A stretch of DNA of 64,000 nucleotides from Actinomycetospora chibensis (GCF_028737215.1 NZ_JAQZAM010000015.1:1-64000); one strand, 5' to 3'. Shown: positions 14,712-23,400, counted from the stretch's first letter. A program made the numbers and translations. Notes: generated by a model from the letters alone, not told the origin.

Positions 14712-15956
14712 TCAGTCGATCAGTGCCTGGTAGACGAGGCCGCGCAGCTGCGTGCGGATGGGGTGCGCGCTCGAGGGCAGCAACTGGGTGAAGAACATCG
14801 CCGAGATGCGCTCGAGGGGATCGACCCAGAACGCGGTGCTCGCCGCCCCGCCCCACGCCATCTCGCCGGGGCTGGCGGGCGTGCGGTAGCGGACGGGATC
14901 GGTCACCACCGAGAACCCGAGGCCGAACCCGACCCCGTCGAACGGCATCTCGGCGAACAGGGGCCGCCCGACCTGCTCGAGGTCGAGGCCGCCGGGCAGG
15001 TGGTTGCGGCCCATGTAGTCGACGGTGCGGCTGCCGAGCAGGCGGACGCCGTCGACCTCCCCGCGACCCAGCAGCATCCGGGTGAACCGGTGGTAGTCCC
15101 CGGCCGTCGAGACGAGCCCGCCCCCGCCGCCGAGCCAGGTGGGCTCGAGGGCCTCGCGGGCCAGGGCGCCCATGCCGGCCGTCTCGGCGAGCAGGGCACG
15201 GCCCGTCGAGGGGTTCTGGAGGTACAGGGCGGCGAGGCGGTCGGGGTCGTCGACGACGAAGCCGGTGGCGTCCATGCCGAGCGGTCCGAGGACGTTCTCC
15301 TCGAGGAACGCGTCGAGCGGCTGGCCCGCGACGACCTCGATGAGTCGGCCGAGGACGTCGGTGGCGTGGCTGTAGTTCCACTCCGAGCCGGGCTGGAACA
15401 CCAGGGGCAGCTTCGCCCACGCCTCGACGCAGCCGGCGAGGTCGAGGCCCGCGGGCGCGGACCACTCGAAGCCGGCGGCGCGGTAGAGCTCGTCGACGGG
15501 GTGGGCGTGGTGGAAGCCGTAGGTCAGCCCGGCGGTGTGGGTCAGCAGGTGCCACACGCGGATGGGCTCGGTGGCCGCCTCGAGCAGCGGCTTGCCGGAC
15601 GAGCCCTTGACGTACACCCGCGGCTCGGCGAACTCGGGCAGCCAGCGGCTGATCGGGTCGGTGAGCTCGAAGAGCCCGCGCTCCCAGAGCATCATCGCCG
15701 CCACCGAGGTGATCGGCTTCGACATCGAGTAGATGCGCCAGCGGGTGTCGTCGGTGACCGGCAGCCCGGCCTCCGCGTCCCGGTGCCCGGCGCTCGACGA
15801 GTGCACGACCTTCCCGTCGCGGGCGACCACCGCGTGCCAGCCCGCGAGGCGCCCGTCGTCGACGTACCGGGTGAAGTGCTCCTCGATGCGGTTCAGTCGC
15901 GCCGGGTCGAAGCCCAGCTCCTCGGGATCGGCCTCGATCTTCAGGGGGCTGCTCAC
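14712..15956 (-). CDS. Beta-lactamase-fold serine hydrolase (class C/esterase type)
   Basis: A 414-residue protein of the serine beta-lactamase/EstB superfamily. The SxxK nucleophile motif is SMSKPITS. A YSH motif (WNYSHATD) stands in for the usual YxN, and C-terminal GGAASTAFWVDP takes the KTG-like position. There is no signal peptide, so it is probably a cytoplasmic esterase or peptidase-like enzyme rather than a resistance enzyme. GTG 15956 lies 4 bp after the stop of the upstream alpha/beta hydrolase, so the two form an operon. Confidence 0.82.
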   Translation of the reverse strand: MSSPLKIEADPEELGFDPARLNRIEEHFTRYVDDGRLAGWHAVVARDGKVVHSSSAGHRDAEAGLPVTDDTRWRIYSMSKPITSVAAMMLWERGLFELTDPISRWLPEFAEPRVYVKGSSGKPLLEAATEPIRVWHLLTHTAGLTYGFHHAHPVDELYRAAGFEWSAPAGLDLAGCVEAWAKLPLVFQPGSEWNYSHATDVLGRLIEVVAGQPLDAFLEENVLGPLGMDATGFVVDDPDRLAALYLQNPSTGRALLAETAGMGALAREALEPTWLGGGGGLVSTAGDYHRFTRMLLGRGEVDGVRLLGSRTVDYMGRNHLPGGLDLEQVGRPLFAEMPFDGVGFGLGFSVVTDPVRYRTPASPGEMAWGGAASTAFWVDPLERISAMFFTQLLPSSAHPIRTQLRGLVYQALID

Positions 15957-15960
15957 GTCC

Positions 15961-16851
15961 TCATCCTGCCTGCGCGAGGAAGCCCCGCAACTCCTCCAGG
16001 ACATCCGCGGGCCGTTCCTCGGGCACGAAGTGCCCGCAGCGCTCGATCGCCCGGCCGCGCACGTCGTCGGCGTACTCGCGCCACATGTCGAGCAGCGGCA
16101 GCGTCGTGCCCATGACCCCGTCGGCGCCCCACAGCGCGAGCAGCGGCTGGGTCACCCGCCGGCCCGCGGCGTGGTCCTGGTCGTCGTGCGCGGAGTCGAC
16201 GGGATGGGCGCGGTAGTCGTCGAAGCCGCAGCGCAGCGCCCCGGGCTGGGAGAACGCGCGGACGTACTCCGCGATCGCGGACGGCTCGAGGCCGTCGCGC
16301 GCGTAGGTCCACTTCTCGAGGAAGTAGCGCAGGTAGCCCTCGACGTCGGCGCCGGCCATCCGCTCGGGCAGGTCGGGCTGCAGGTGGAAGAGCCAGTGCC
16401 AGTACTTCGCGCCCAGGTCGCCGTCCATGCGCTGCCACGTCGCGCGGCTCGGGGCGATGTCGAGGACGGCGAGGCGGGTGACCTGCTCGGGCCGGTCGAG
16501 CGCCCAGCGGTGCGCGATGCGCCCGCCGCGGTCGTGCCCGACGACGGCGACCCGCTCGTGGCCGAGGTGCTCGACGAGCAGGGAGATGTCGCGCGCCATC
16601 GTGCGCTTGTCGAAGCCGCCCGTGGGCTTGTCGCTGGCTCCGTAGCCGCGCAGGTCGGGGACGATCACGGTGTGGTCGGCGGCCAGCGGGCCGGCGACGT
16701 GGCGCCAGCAGTGGCCGGTCTGCGGCCAGCCGTGCAGCAGCACCACGGGCGGGCCGCCGCCCCCGACGCGGTAGTGCAGGCGCAACCCGTCGAGGGCGAC
16801 GGTGTCGGGGGTGAGGACGGCGTCGGTGGAGCTCTCGGTGGGGGTGGTCAC
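15961..16851 (-). CDS. Alpha/beta hydrolase, haloacetate dehalogenase-like
   Basis: A 296-residue alpha/beta-hydrolase. It has the oxyanion motif HGWPQT, DLRGYGASDKP, the nucleophile elbow GHDRGGRIAHR with Asp as nucleophile, an acid in the later strand, and the catalytic His in ERCGHFVPEERP. The GHDRG + YWHWLF combination is characteristic of fluoroacetate/haloacetate dehalogenases, where Arg, His and Trp hold the carboxylate and halide; epoxide hydrolases are the main alternative. GTG 16851 is the chosen start. It is followed immediately by the beta-lactamase-like gene. Confidence 0.78.
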   Translation of the reverse strand: MTTPTESSTDAVLTPDTVALDGLRLHYRVGGGGPPVVLLHGWPQTGHCWRHVAGPLAADHTVIVPDLRGYGASDKPTGGFDKRTMARDISLLVEHLGHERVAVVGHDRGGRIAHRWALDRPEQVTRLAVLDIAPSRATWQRMDGDLGAKYWHWLFHLQPDLPERMAGADVEGYLRYFLEKWTYARDGLEPSAIAEYVRAFSQPGALRCGFDDYRAHPVDSAHDDQDHAAGRRVTQPLLALWGADGVMGTTLPLLDMWREYADDVRGRAIERCGHFVPEERPADVLEELRGFLAQAG

Positions 16852-16877
16852 GCCGCCGCATCCTCCCGTGCCGCACC

Positions 16878-18092
16878 TCACCCGGCCATCGGACCGCCCG
16901 GCCACCGGCCGTCGGAGGGCCCCGGGCGACCGGCAGGCCCGCCCGTGACCGGACCCCACCCGGCGGCGTCGACGACGGCCGCCGTGGCGTCGACGGCGTC
17001 GCCGCGCCAGAGCCGGTCGCGCATGCGGCGCACCAGGCCCTCGGCGTGACAGAGGGCGGCGAAGTCGTGGGCCCGGACGGCGGTGGCCGCGCGGGGGTTC
17101 GCGCGCACGTGGGCGTACTCGTCGAGTGCGGGCACGATCCGCCCATCCGCGTGGTCGAAGGCCCGCCCGAGCGCCGCCGCGTCGAGGAGATCGACCGCGA
17201 CGGCCTGCGCCGAGTGCGGCAGCATCGGCTGGGCCGCGGCGCCGACGGCGGTCATCCGGTGGCGCGCGCCCCGCTGCAGCGGCATGTGGTGGCGCAGCAC
17301 GCGCGGCGGGCGCGTCCCGACGGCCTCGCCGGCCGCCGCTCGGACGTCCGGCGCCGTCGCCGCCATGAGCCGGTGGACGACGGCAGTGACGCCGTCGCGG
17401 TGCATCTCGTCGAGGGCGTCCACGCGCACCGTCACCGACACCGTTCCCGCACCGCCCGGCACCTCGGCGTGCGTGACGTGCAGCGACGGGGAGGACCACA
17501 GCCGCAGCACGCCGTCCGGCGGAGCCGGCCCGGGCGCGCGGTGCAGCAGGTAGGGCGCGGAGACGGCATGACCGCCGCCCAGGTGCCCCCGCAGCCGGCT
17601 ACCGGGGCCGTCGGCACCCACCACGGCCTCGGCGCGGTAGCTCCCGCCGGTGTCGTCGATGACGAGCACGGCGTCGCCGAGGTCCTCCACCGAGGCCGCG
17701 GTGCGCCCGTACTCGACGGTCACCATCTCGTCGGCCGCGCACGCCGCGACGAGCAGGGCACGGAGCACGGCGTGCGGGACGAGGACGTAGGGGCGGCCGA
17801 ACCGCGTGCGGACGGTTCCGCCGAGATCGGCGACCCGCAGCAGCGCGCCGGTCCCGGCGTCGGCGTGCGTGAGCCGGACGGGCTCCCAGGCCTGGGCGCA
17901 CGCGGCGTCGGCGAGGCCGAGGACCGCCAGCTCCCGCAGCGCGTGCGGCGGCAGCACGGCGACGTCCGGGTCGCCGTCCACGGGGGGGTCGCGCTCGAGG
18001 ACGTGCACGGGGAAGCCCTGGTGGGCGAGGAAGAGCGCCGTGGCGAGGCCGGAGATGCGTGCGCCCAGCACGAGCAGCGGCACGGCAACCAC
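16878..18092 (-). CDS. FAD-dependent monooxygenase-like protein with degenerate GD motif
   Basis: A 404-residue flavoprotein of the PHBH/UbiH class. It has the N-terminal dinucleotide fold VLGARISGLATALFLAHQG (an Arg in the usual GAGIxGL) and the DG motif VGADGPGSRLR. The usual second FAD motif GDAAHxxxP is changed to GAAAQPMLP, losing the Asp that contacts the FAD ribose. A helical C-terminus runs into a Gly/Pro tail. It may have altered FAD affinity or be inactive (inference). GTG 18092 has a GAGGTGAG site. Confidence 0.72.
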   Translation of the reverse strand: MVAVPLLVLGARISGLATALFLAHQGFPVHVLERDPPVDGDPDVAVLPPHALRELAVLGLADAACAQAWEPVRLTHADAGTGALLRVADLGGTVRTRFGRPYVLVPHAVLRALLVAACAADEMVTVEYGRTAASVEDLGDAVLVIDDTGGSYRAEAVVGADGPGSRLRGHLGGGHAVSAPYLLHRAPGPAPPDGVLRLWSSPSLHVTHAEVPGGAGTVSVTVRVDALDEMHRDGVTAVVHRLMAATAPDVRAAAGEAVGTRPPRVLRHHMPLQRGARHRMTAVGAAAQPMLPHSAQAVAVDLLDAAALGRAFDHADGRIVPALDEYAHVRANPRAATAVRAHDFAALCHAEGLVRRMRDRLWRGDAVDATAAVVDAAGWGPVTGGPAGRPGPSDGRWPGGPMAG

Positions 18093-18203
18093 GGCTCACC
18101 TCGTTCACCCGGGCGGACGAGACAAGGGTAGGCAGCGCGCCTCGGACGGAGCAATCGGGCGCCTCTTCGTGATCAGGGGGGCCGATCACCACTCGCTCGA
18201 GCG

Positions 18204-19010
18204 TCAGTCCTTCGGGGAATCCGTCACAGGGTCACGGAGCCACGGGTTCGGGGCCGGGCTGTCGTCCAGCCGGTCCCGGGCATCGAGCACCCGGGCCAGG
18301 GTGATGCACGTCGTGGCCAGCGCGGCGCCGAGGAGCCAGCCGGCGACCACGTCGGTGGTCCAGTGGACGCCGAGGTAGACGCGGCTGGCGCCGATCAGCA
18401 GCGCGCCGAGGACCGCGAGCACGACCACCACCGCGCGCACGAGGGCGGCGCGCGGCGTGCCGACGGTCAGGGCGATCACCGCGGCCGCCGTGAGCCCCAG
18501 CCCGAGGGCGCTCATCAGGGCGTGGCCCGAGGGCAGGGACGCCGTCGTCTCCGGTGCGAGGCGGAGGTACTCGGGTGGGCGCGGGCGCTCGACCGCGAGC
18601 TTGACCAGCCGGATCGTCACGGAGCCCGCGACGACGCCCAGCACCCAGATCAGCGCGGTGCGCCGATGGCCGCGCCCGAAGAGCACCACGGCCGAGAGGA
18701 CGGCGAGCCCGCCCGTGCCGACGGTGCCGCCGACCAGGGAGACGACCTCGGCGGCGGTGGTCAGCCCGGGCGTGCGGTACTCGACGACCCAGCCCAGCAC
18801 CGGTGAGTCCGCCGCGGCCAGGGCCTCGTCGGTGGCGACCAGGGCGAACGGGACGCCCGCAAGGGCGACCAGGACACCGACGATCGAGGTGTCGCGCACC
18901 GCACCGGGGACGGCGGAGAGGGCACCGCCCGCGAGGCGGTCCGCGAGGGCGGCCAGCACGATGAGCAGTCCGAGGACCAGTAGCGACACGGCGGTGGCGT
19001 CGAGAGCCAC
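18204..19010 (-). CDS. PAP2 family phosphatase
   Basis: A 268-residue integral membrane phosphatase with six or so helices. The three lipid-phosphate-phosphatase motifs are present: KLAVERPRP, SLPSGHALMS and SRVYLGVHWTTD. It probably dephosphorylates a lipid such as phosphatidic acid or undecaprenyl pyrophosphate at the outer membrane face. An extra hydrophobic N-terminal region precedes the core. GTG 19010 is divergent from the DMT transporter at 19115. Confidence 0.87.
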   Translation of the reverse strand: MALDATAVSLLVLGLLIVLAALADRLAGGALSAVPGAVRDTSIVGVLVALAGVPFALVATDEALAAADSPVLGWVVEYRTPGLTTAAEVVSLVGGTVGTGGLAVLSAVVLFGRGHRRTALIWVLGVVAGSVTIRLVKLAVERPRPPEYLRLAPETTASLPSGHALMSALGLGLTAAAVIALTVGTPRAALVRAVVVVLAVLGALLIGASRVYLGVHWTTDVVAGWLLGAALATTCITLARVLDARDRLDDSPAPNPWLRDPVTDSPKD

Positions 19011-19114
19011 GGATGCTCCTCCTGAGGGGATCGGGCCCGGATCCGCTCGATCGACGATCGGACGCGCCGGTTCGGCGCCGGGGTGGGGCGATCATCCCAA
19101 GGCAGACTGGGAGT

Positions 19115-19975
19115 GTGCTCCTCCTGGGCCTGCTCTTCGCGCTCGCGTCGGCAGGAGCCAACGCCGGCGCGGCGCTCCTGGAGGCGAGCGCCACCCGCCG
19201 GGCGACCCGGGCCGCGACGGTGGTGCTGCACCCGATGTACCTCGCGGGGCTCGCCCTCGACATCGGCGGCTGGGTGCTCACGGTGCTCGCCCTGCGCTAC
19301 ATGCCGATCGTGGCCGTACAGGCGATCGTCGCGGGCCAGGTCGGCATCACGGTGATCGCGTCGCATTGGGTGTTCGACACCCCGTTGCGGCGCCTCGACC
19401 TCGCGGCGGCGGGGGCGAACGTCCTGGGCCTCGCGCTGCTGGTGGCGAGCGCGAGCGTCGACGACGAGCGCGTCCCTCCCACGACGGCGGGCATCGTCGC
19501 GCTCGTGGTCGTCTTCGTCGTCCTGCTGGGGGTGTCGGTACCGATCGCGATCCACAGCCGGAGTGCGATGCTCGTGTCGTTCCTCGCCGGGCTCGCGTTC
19601 GGCGGCACCGCCGTGGCGGTCCGGATGATCGACCTCGACGGGTCCCTCGGCGAGATGGCCCGCCAGGCGGTGGCCGATCCGGTGATCTGGGCCCTGCTCG
19701 GCTTCGCGGTGCTGGGGCTCGCGCTCTACACGGTGGCGCTCGGTCGGGGGTCGGTCGGCCCGGTGGTGGCGGTGCTGGCGGTGACCGAGACGCTGGCGCC
19801 GGGCCTGCTCGGCCTCGTGGCGCTGGGCGATTCCGTGCGGCCGGGCTGGACGCCGGCCTTCGTCCTGGGACTGGTGCTCGCGCTCGGTGGCGTCGTGGTG
19901 CTGGCGCGCTCGCCGGCGCAGGCGTCCCTGTCGGGTGACGACGGCGCGGCGCCGCCGCCCCTCAAGCGACTGTGA
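19115..19975 (+). CDS. DMT-superfamily (NIPA-like) membrane protein
   Basis: A 286-residue transporter-like protein with about nine to ten helices. The N-terminal block LASAGANAGAALLEASATRR and the DIGGWVLTVLALRYMPIVAV stretch resemble the drug/metabolite transporter superfamily, including NIPA-type magnesium transporters. The internal two-fold repeat of such transporters is visible. The substrate is unknown. GTG 19115 is chosen because the open frame upstream lacks membrane sequence. Confidence 0.72.
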   Translation: MLLLGLLFALASAGANAGAALLEASATRRATRAATVVLHPMYLAGLALDIGGWVLTVLALRYMPIVAVQAIVAGQVGITVIASHWVFDTPLRRLDLAAAGANVLGLALLVASASVDDERVPPTTAGIVALVVVFVVLLGVSVPIAIHSRSAMLVSFLAGLAFGGTAVAVRMIDLDGSLGEMARQAVADPVIWALLGFAVLGLALYTVALGRGSVGPVVAVLAVTETLAPGLLGLVALGDSVRPGWTPAFVLGLVLALGGVVVLARSPAQASLSGDDGAAPPPLKRL

Positions 19976-19979
19976 CGAA

Positions 19980-20020
19980 CCGACGGCGGGGCCGCCCCGT
20001 CCGGGCCGCCCCGCCGTCGG
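19980..20020. terminator. Bidirectional terminator hairpin
   Basis: CCGACGGCGGGGC pairs with GCCCCGCCGTCGG across a 15-nt GC-rich loop, 13 bp in all. It sits exactly between the convergent stops of the transporter (19975) and the CsbD-like gene (20030). Confidence 0.65.
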
Positions 20021-20029
20021 TGCTCGGTG

Positions 20030-20203
20030 TCAGTCGCGGAAGGCGTCCTTGACCTTCTCGCCCGCGTTCTTGAGGCTGCCGGCGGTCTGGTCCTTCTTGC
20101 CCTCGGCCTCGAGGCGCTCGTTGCCGACCGCCTTGCCGACGCCTTCCTTGACCTTGCCCTTGAGTTCCTGGGCCTTGTTGTCGACCTTGTCTTCCTGCGC
20201 CAT
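20030..20203 (-). CDS. CsbD family stress protein
   Basis: A 57-residue, highly charged, Lys-rich protein starting MAQEDKVDNKAQELKGKVKE, with the KGK(V)KE...G..AVG and LEAEGKKDQ repeats typical of CsbD. It is general-stress-inducible in other bacteria and its molecular role is unknown. ATG 20203 has AGGAGG at ideal spacing. The low-complexity Lys content differs from the Arg-rich neighbours. Confidence 0.88.
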   Translation of the reverse strand: MAQEDKVDNKAQELKGKVKEGVGKAVGNERLEAEGKKDQTAGSLKNAGEKVKDAFRD

Positions 20204-20272
20204 GAGAGCCTCCTCACCACGCGCCGCCTCCGGCGCGCTGGACGGACGGATAGGTACCCCCGGACGGACGAC

Positions 20273-22027
20273 TCAATCCGGGGCCGACGACCGAGCGCCC
20301 AGCGCGACGTCGCGGACGACCTCGCCGGACGCCGGGACGGCGACCCAGCCCACCTCGGGCGGATGACCGTCGGCCCGGGCGACCAGCTGGAACGTGCCCG
20401 CCTCGTGCGGCTCGAGGTGGAACGCGCCGTCCTCGTCCACCGCGGCGACGGCCACCTCGTGGCCGTCGGCGCCCACGAGCGTCACCGTCGCGCCCTCGAG
20501 CCCGTCCCCCAGCCGGTCGGTCACCCGGCCCCGCAGGGTCGACCCGTCGACCGCGACGGGGTGGTGCGGGACGGGGGTGGGGACCTCCTCCGGCGCGGCG
20601 GCGGCAGCGGCGGCGCGACGACGACGCCGGTCGAGGGCGAGGTCGGCGAGCCCGAGCACCAGCGCGAGGACGACGAACGCGACGGCGCCGATCAGGCCCT
20701 GGCTGATGGCCAGCGACCAGTCGCCGCCCGTCGCGGCGAGCTGGCCGAAGAACACCGCCCCGACCGCGGAGATGCCGATCGCCGAGCCGACGCGCTGCCC
20801 GGTCTGCAGGACGCCGGCCGCCGTGCCGCCCTCCCGCGGCGGCACCTCCTCGAGCGCGAGGGTCTGGTTCGGCGCGATGACGAAGCCGCTGCCGATGCCG
20901 GCGAGCAGGAGCGGCCCGGCGATCGCCCAGCCGACCTGCTGGGGATCGAGCCGCAGGACGACGTCGACGGCGACCAGCCCGACGGCGACCGCGAGGAGGC
21001 CGAGGACGACCAGGGACTTGCCCAGCCGCGACACCAGGCGGCCGCCGATCGCCGACGTCACGGCGGAGCCCAGCGCGAACGGCGTCAGCGCCAGTCCCGC
21101 CTCGAGCGGGGTGTAGCCGCGGCCGTTCTGCAGGAAGAGGGTGACGACGAAGAAGATCGCGGTGAAGCCGGCGAAGTAGAGCAGTCCCAGCGACGTGCCG
21201 AGCGCGTAGCTGCGGGTGCGCAGGAGGCCGAAGTTCACCAGCGGGTGCCCGTGCGTGCGGCGGGCCCGGCGCTCCCACGCGATGAACGCCAGCAGCAGGA
21301 CGAGGGCGACGCCCAGCAGCCACCACGGCGCGCCCGCCGTGTCCTGCTCGGAGAGCACGAGCGGGGTCATGAGCGCCACGACCGCGCCGCCGAGCAGGAC
21401 GGCCCCGACGAGGTCGAGCGGCCGGCGTTCCGTCGCCGCGGGTGCGTCCCTCGGGAGCAGGCGGACGCCGAGGACCAGGGCCGCGACGCCGATCGGGACG
21501 TTGACGTAGAACACCCAGCGCCAGCCGTCGGCCTCGCCGCCCCACTGCAGCAGCAGACCGCCGAGCAGCGGGCCGATCGCGGTGGAGATGCCGATCGCGG
21601 CGCCGAACAGCCCGAACGCCCGCCCGCGCTCGCGGCCGGCGAACAGCTGCTGGATGAAGCCGATGACCTGGGGGTTGAGCATCCCGCCGGCCGCGCCCTG
21701 GAGCAGGCGGGCGGCGACGAGCGTCTCCGCGTTCGGCGCGAGCCCGGCCGCGGCGCTCGTCAGCGTGAACAGCGCCAGCGCGAGCAGGAACATCTTCTTG
21801 CGGCCGCGGTCGTCGCCCAGGCGCCCCGAGGCGACGAGCACCAGCCCGAAGGTCAGGGCGTAGCCCGAGACGACCCAGGACAGCTCCGCCGACGACGCGC
21901 CGACCCCCCGCTGCATCGCGGGGAGGGCGACGTTGACGATGCTGACGTCCAGCAGCGTCATGAACCCGGCGATCAGGCACACGGCCAGGGCGCGCCAGCG
22001 CCTCGGGTCGGGCTCGGGAGAACTCAC
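20273..22027 (-). CDS. DHA2-type MFS transporter with C-terminal Ig-like domain
   Basis: A 584-residue protein. Residues about 1-460 form a 14-helix major facilitator of the DHA2 drug:H+ antiporter kind (GFMTLLDVSIVNVALP, motif A GRLGDDRGRKKMFL, and LLGGLLLQW after the fifth helix). An Ala/Arg linker is followed by about 90 residues resembling a carboxypeptidase-regulatory/Ig-like beta sandwich (LRGRVTDRLGDGLEGATVTL, VDEDGAFHL, GTFQLVARADGH). That accessory domain is unusual on an efflux pump. GTG 22027 is divergent from the VOC gene. The substrate is unknown. Confidence 0.85.
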   Translation of the reverse strand: MSSPEPDPRRWRALAVCLIAGFMTLLDVSIVNVALPAMQRGVGASSAELSWVVSGYALTFGLVLVASGRLGDDRGRKKMFLLALALFTLTSAAAGLAPNAETLVAARLLQGAAGGMLNPQVIGFIQQLFAGRERGRAFGLFGAAIGISTAIGPLLGGLLLQWGGEADGWRWVFYVNVPIGVAALVLGVRLLPRDAPAATERRPLDLVGAVLLGGAVVALMTPLVLSEQDTAGAPWWLLGVALVLLLAFIAWERRARRTHGHPLVNFGLLRTRSYALGTSLGLLYFAGFTAIFFVVTLFLQNGRGYTPLEAGLALTPFALGSAVTSAIGGRLVSRLGKSLVVLGLLAVAVGLVAVDVVLRLDPQQVGWAIAGPLLLAGIGSGFVIAPNQTLALEEVPPREGGTAAGVLQTGQRVGSAIGISAVGAVFFGQLAATGGDWSLAISQGLIGAVAFVVLALVLGLADLALDRRRRRAAAAAAAPEEVPTPVPHHPVAVDGSTLRGRVTDRLGDGLEGATVTLVGADGHEVAVAAVDEDGAFHLEPHEAGTFQLVARADGHPPEVGWVAVPASGEVVRDVALGARSSAPD

Positions 22028-22088
22028 TTCGCTGAGGTTCCCGCCGGTCACCGGGCCAATCGTGACACGAGACGGAGGGAGAACGACC

Positions 22089-22460
22089 GTGGAGATCCTC
22101 TCGAGCCGCATCCTCGTGCGTCCGCGCGACTGGGAGCTCTCCCGGACGTTCTACGCCGAGACCCTCGGCCTCGCCGTGGCCCGCGAGTTCCCCGGCGGCG
22201 TCGTGTTCTTCCTGGGCACCGGGTACCTGGAGCTCTCGAAGGCGGGCGCGGTCGCGATCGGGGACGACGCGCTGTGGCTGCAGGTGCGCTCGCTGCCGGA
22301 CGCGGTCGCCGAACTCCGGGGGCGGGGCGTGACGATCACCCGCGAGCCGGTCCGCGAGCCGTGGGGGCTCGACGAGTGCTGGATCGCCGACCCCGACGGC
22401 CGCGCGATCGTCCTCGTCGAGATCCCGCCCGGCCACCCGATCCGGACGGACCTGCGCTGA
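22089..22460 (+). CDS. VOC (glyoxalase-fold) protein
   Basis: A 123-residue protein with one vicinal-oxygen-chelate module pair. It has the N-terminal SSRILVRPRDWELSRTFYAE, GYLELSKAG in the middle, and the C-terminal CWIADPDGRAIVLVEIPPG. Potential metal ligands include the Glu of YLELS and of VLVEIP. Members act as dioxygenases, glyoxalases or antibiotic-binding proteins. Divergence from an MFS pump could hint at a resistance role, but that is speculation. Its stop is 1 bp before a perfect 40-nt palindrome. Confidence 0.78.
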   Translation: MEILSSRILVRPRDWELSRTFYAETLGLAVAREFPGGVVFFLGTGYLELSKAGAVAIGDDALWLQVRSLPDAVAELRGRGVTITREPVREPWGLDECWIADPDGRAIVLVEIPPGHPIRTDLR

Positions 22461-22461
22461 C

Positions 22462-22501
22462 GTGAGTGATGTTCGGGGCTATAGCCCCGAACATCACTCA
22501 C
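22462..22501. repeat. Perfect 40-nt palindrome, type element
   Basis: GTGAGTGATGTTCGGGGCTA is followed directly by its exact reverse complement. It lies between convergent genes and contains the stop codon of the LLM gene (22498-22500). It is the best member of the 40-nt family also seen at 25414-25453, 30198-30237 and 48874-48913. It probably terminates both transcripts. Confidence 0.75.
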
Positions 22502-23391
22502 AGCCCGAGGGCGCCCGCCAGCTCGCGCAGGGCCGGGCGGGGGTCCGACATGGGCTTGTCCCCCAGGGCCTGGACCAGCACGTGGTCCGCGCCGGCGTCG
22601 AGGTGCGCGGTCACGGACGCCGCGACGGTCTCGAGGTCGCCCATGCCCACCAGGGCCCGCGCGAGGCGGTCCGAGCCGCCCCGGACCAGGTCGGACTCCT
22701 CGAAGCCCTGGCGCAGCCAGGAGTTCCGGTAGTTCGGCAGGCCCGAGTACACCTCGAGGTGCGCGTGGGCGCGGCGCATCGCGTCCTCGGCGTCGTCGCC
22801 CACCGCGACGGCCTGCTCGGTGACGACCCACTTGTCCGGCCCCAGGGCCTCGCGGGTCACGCGGCTCTGCTCGGGGAGGACGAGGTAGGGGTGCACGCCG
22901 TCGGTCTCGGCGCCCGCGAGCTCGATCATCTTCGGGCCGAGGGCGGCGACGAGACGGGCGGGACGGCCCACGCCGGGCTCGATCTGCTCGGGGACCGCGG
23001 CCATGCGCGCGAGGTAGTCGCGCATCGTGGCCAGTGGCTTGGAGTACGTGCCGCCGCGGCCGCGCTCGACCAGCGGCGCGTGGCTCACCCCGAGCCCGAG
23101 GACGAACCGCCCCGGGTGCAGCGCGGTCAGCGTGCGCGCCCCGGACTCGGCGGCGATCGGGTCGCGGGCGTGGATGTTGGCGATGCCGGTGCCGACGACG
23201 AGGCGCTCGGTGGCAGCGAGGAACGCGCCCGCCTGGGTCAGCGTCTCCTTGCCGTAGGCCTCGCCGTAGAACAGCGAGCCGTAGCCCAACGCCTCGATGT
23301 CGCGGGCTGCCTGCTGCGCGTCCGGCATCGACCAGGTGTCGCTGGTCCACCAGACGCCGATGCGGGACGGGAAGTCGATCTGTGCGGCCAC
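22498..23391 (-). CDS. LLM-class (probable F420-dependent) oxidoreductase
   Basis: A 297-residue luciferase-like TIM-barrel enzyme. Signatures are IGVWWTSDTW, ALGYGSLFYGE, LVVGTGIANIHARDP, PGRFVLGLGVSHAPLVE and GRPARLVAALGPKM. These fit the TIGR03620-like F420 group rather than FMN monooxygenases. It catalyses hydride transfer to or from an unknown substrate. It is followed on the same strand by nothing but the palindrome, and preceded by the MerR gene only 9 bp away, so the two may be co-transcribed. Confidence 0.8.
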   Translation of the reverse strand: MAAQIDFPSRIGVWWTSDTWSMPDAQQAARDIEALGYGSLFYGEAYGKETLTQAGAFLAATERLVVGTGIANIHARDPIAAESGARTLTALHPGRFVLGLGVSHAPLVERGRGGTYSKPLATMRDYLARMAAVPEQIEPGVGRPARLVAALGPKMIELAGAETDGVHPYLVLPEQSRVTREALGPDKWVVTEQAVAVGDDAEDAMRRAHAHLEVYSGLPNYRNSWLRQGFEESDLVRGGSDRLARALVGMGDLETVAASVTAHLDAGADHVLVQALGDKPMSDPRPALRELAGALGL

Positions 23392-23400
23392 GCCCGGACG

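Noticed and set aside
14712-15956. Secreted beta-lactamase resistance gene
   Set aside because: There is no signal peptide, and the YxN and KTG motifs are atypical. It fits cytoplasmic EstB-like esterases better.
20027-22465. Very long open frame on the plus strand antisense to the MFS gene
   Set aside because: It is an artefact of high GC. The translation is Arg/Asp/Gly/His-rich without any domain, and the minus strand carries an obvious 14-helix transporter.
22462-22501. Terminal inverted repeats of an insertion sequence
   Set aside because: Each palindrome is a complete 40-nt unit on its own. No transposase lies between any two copies and no target duplications are visible.
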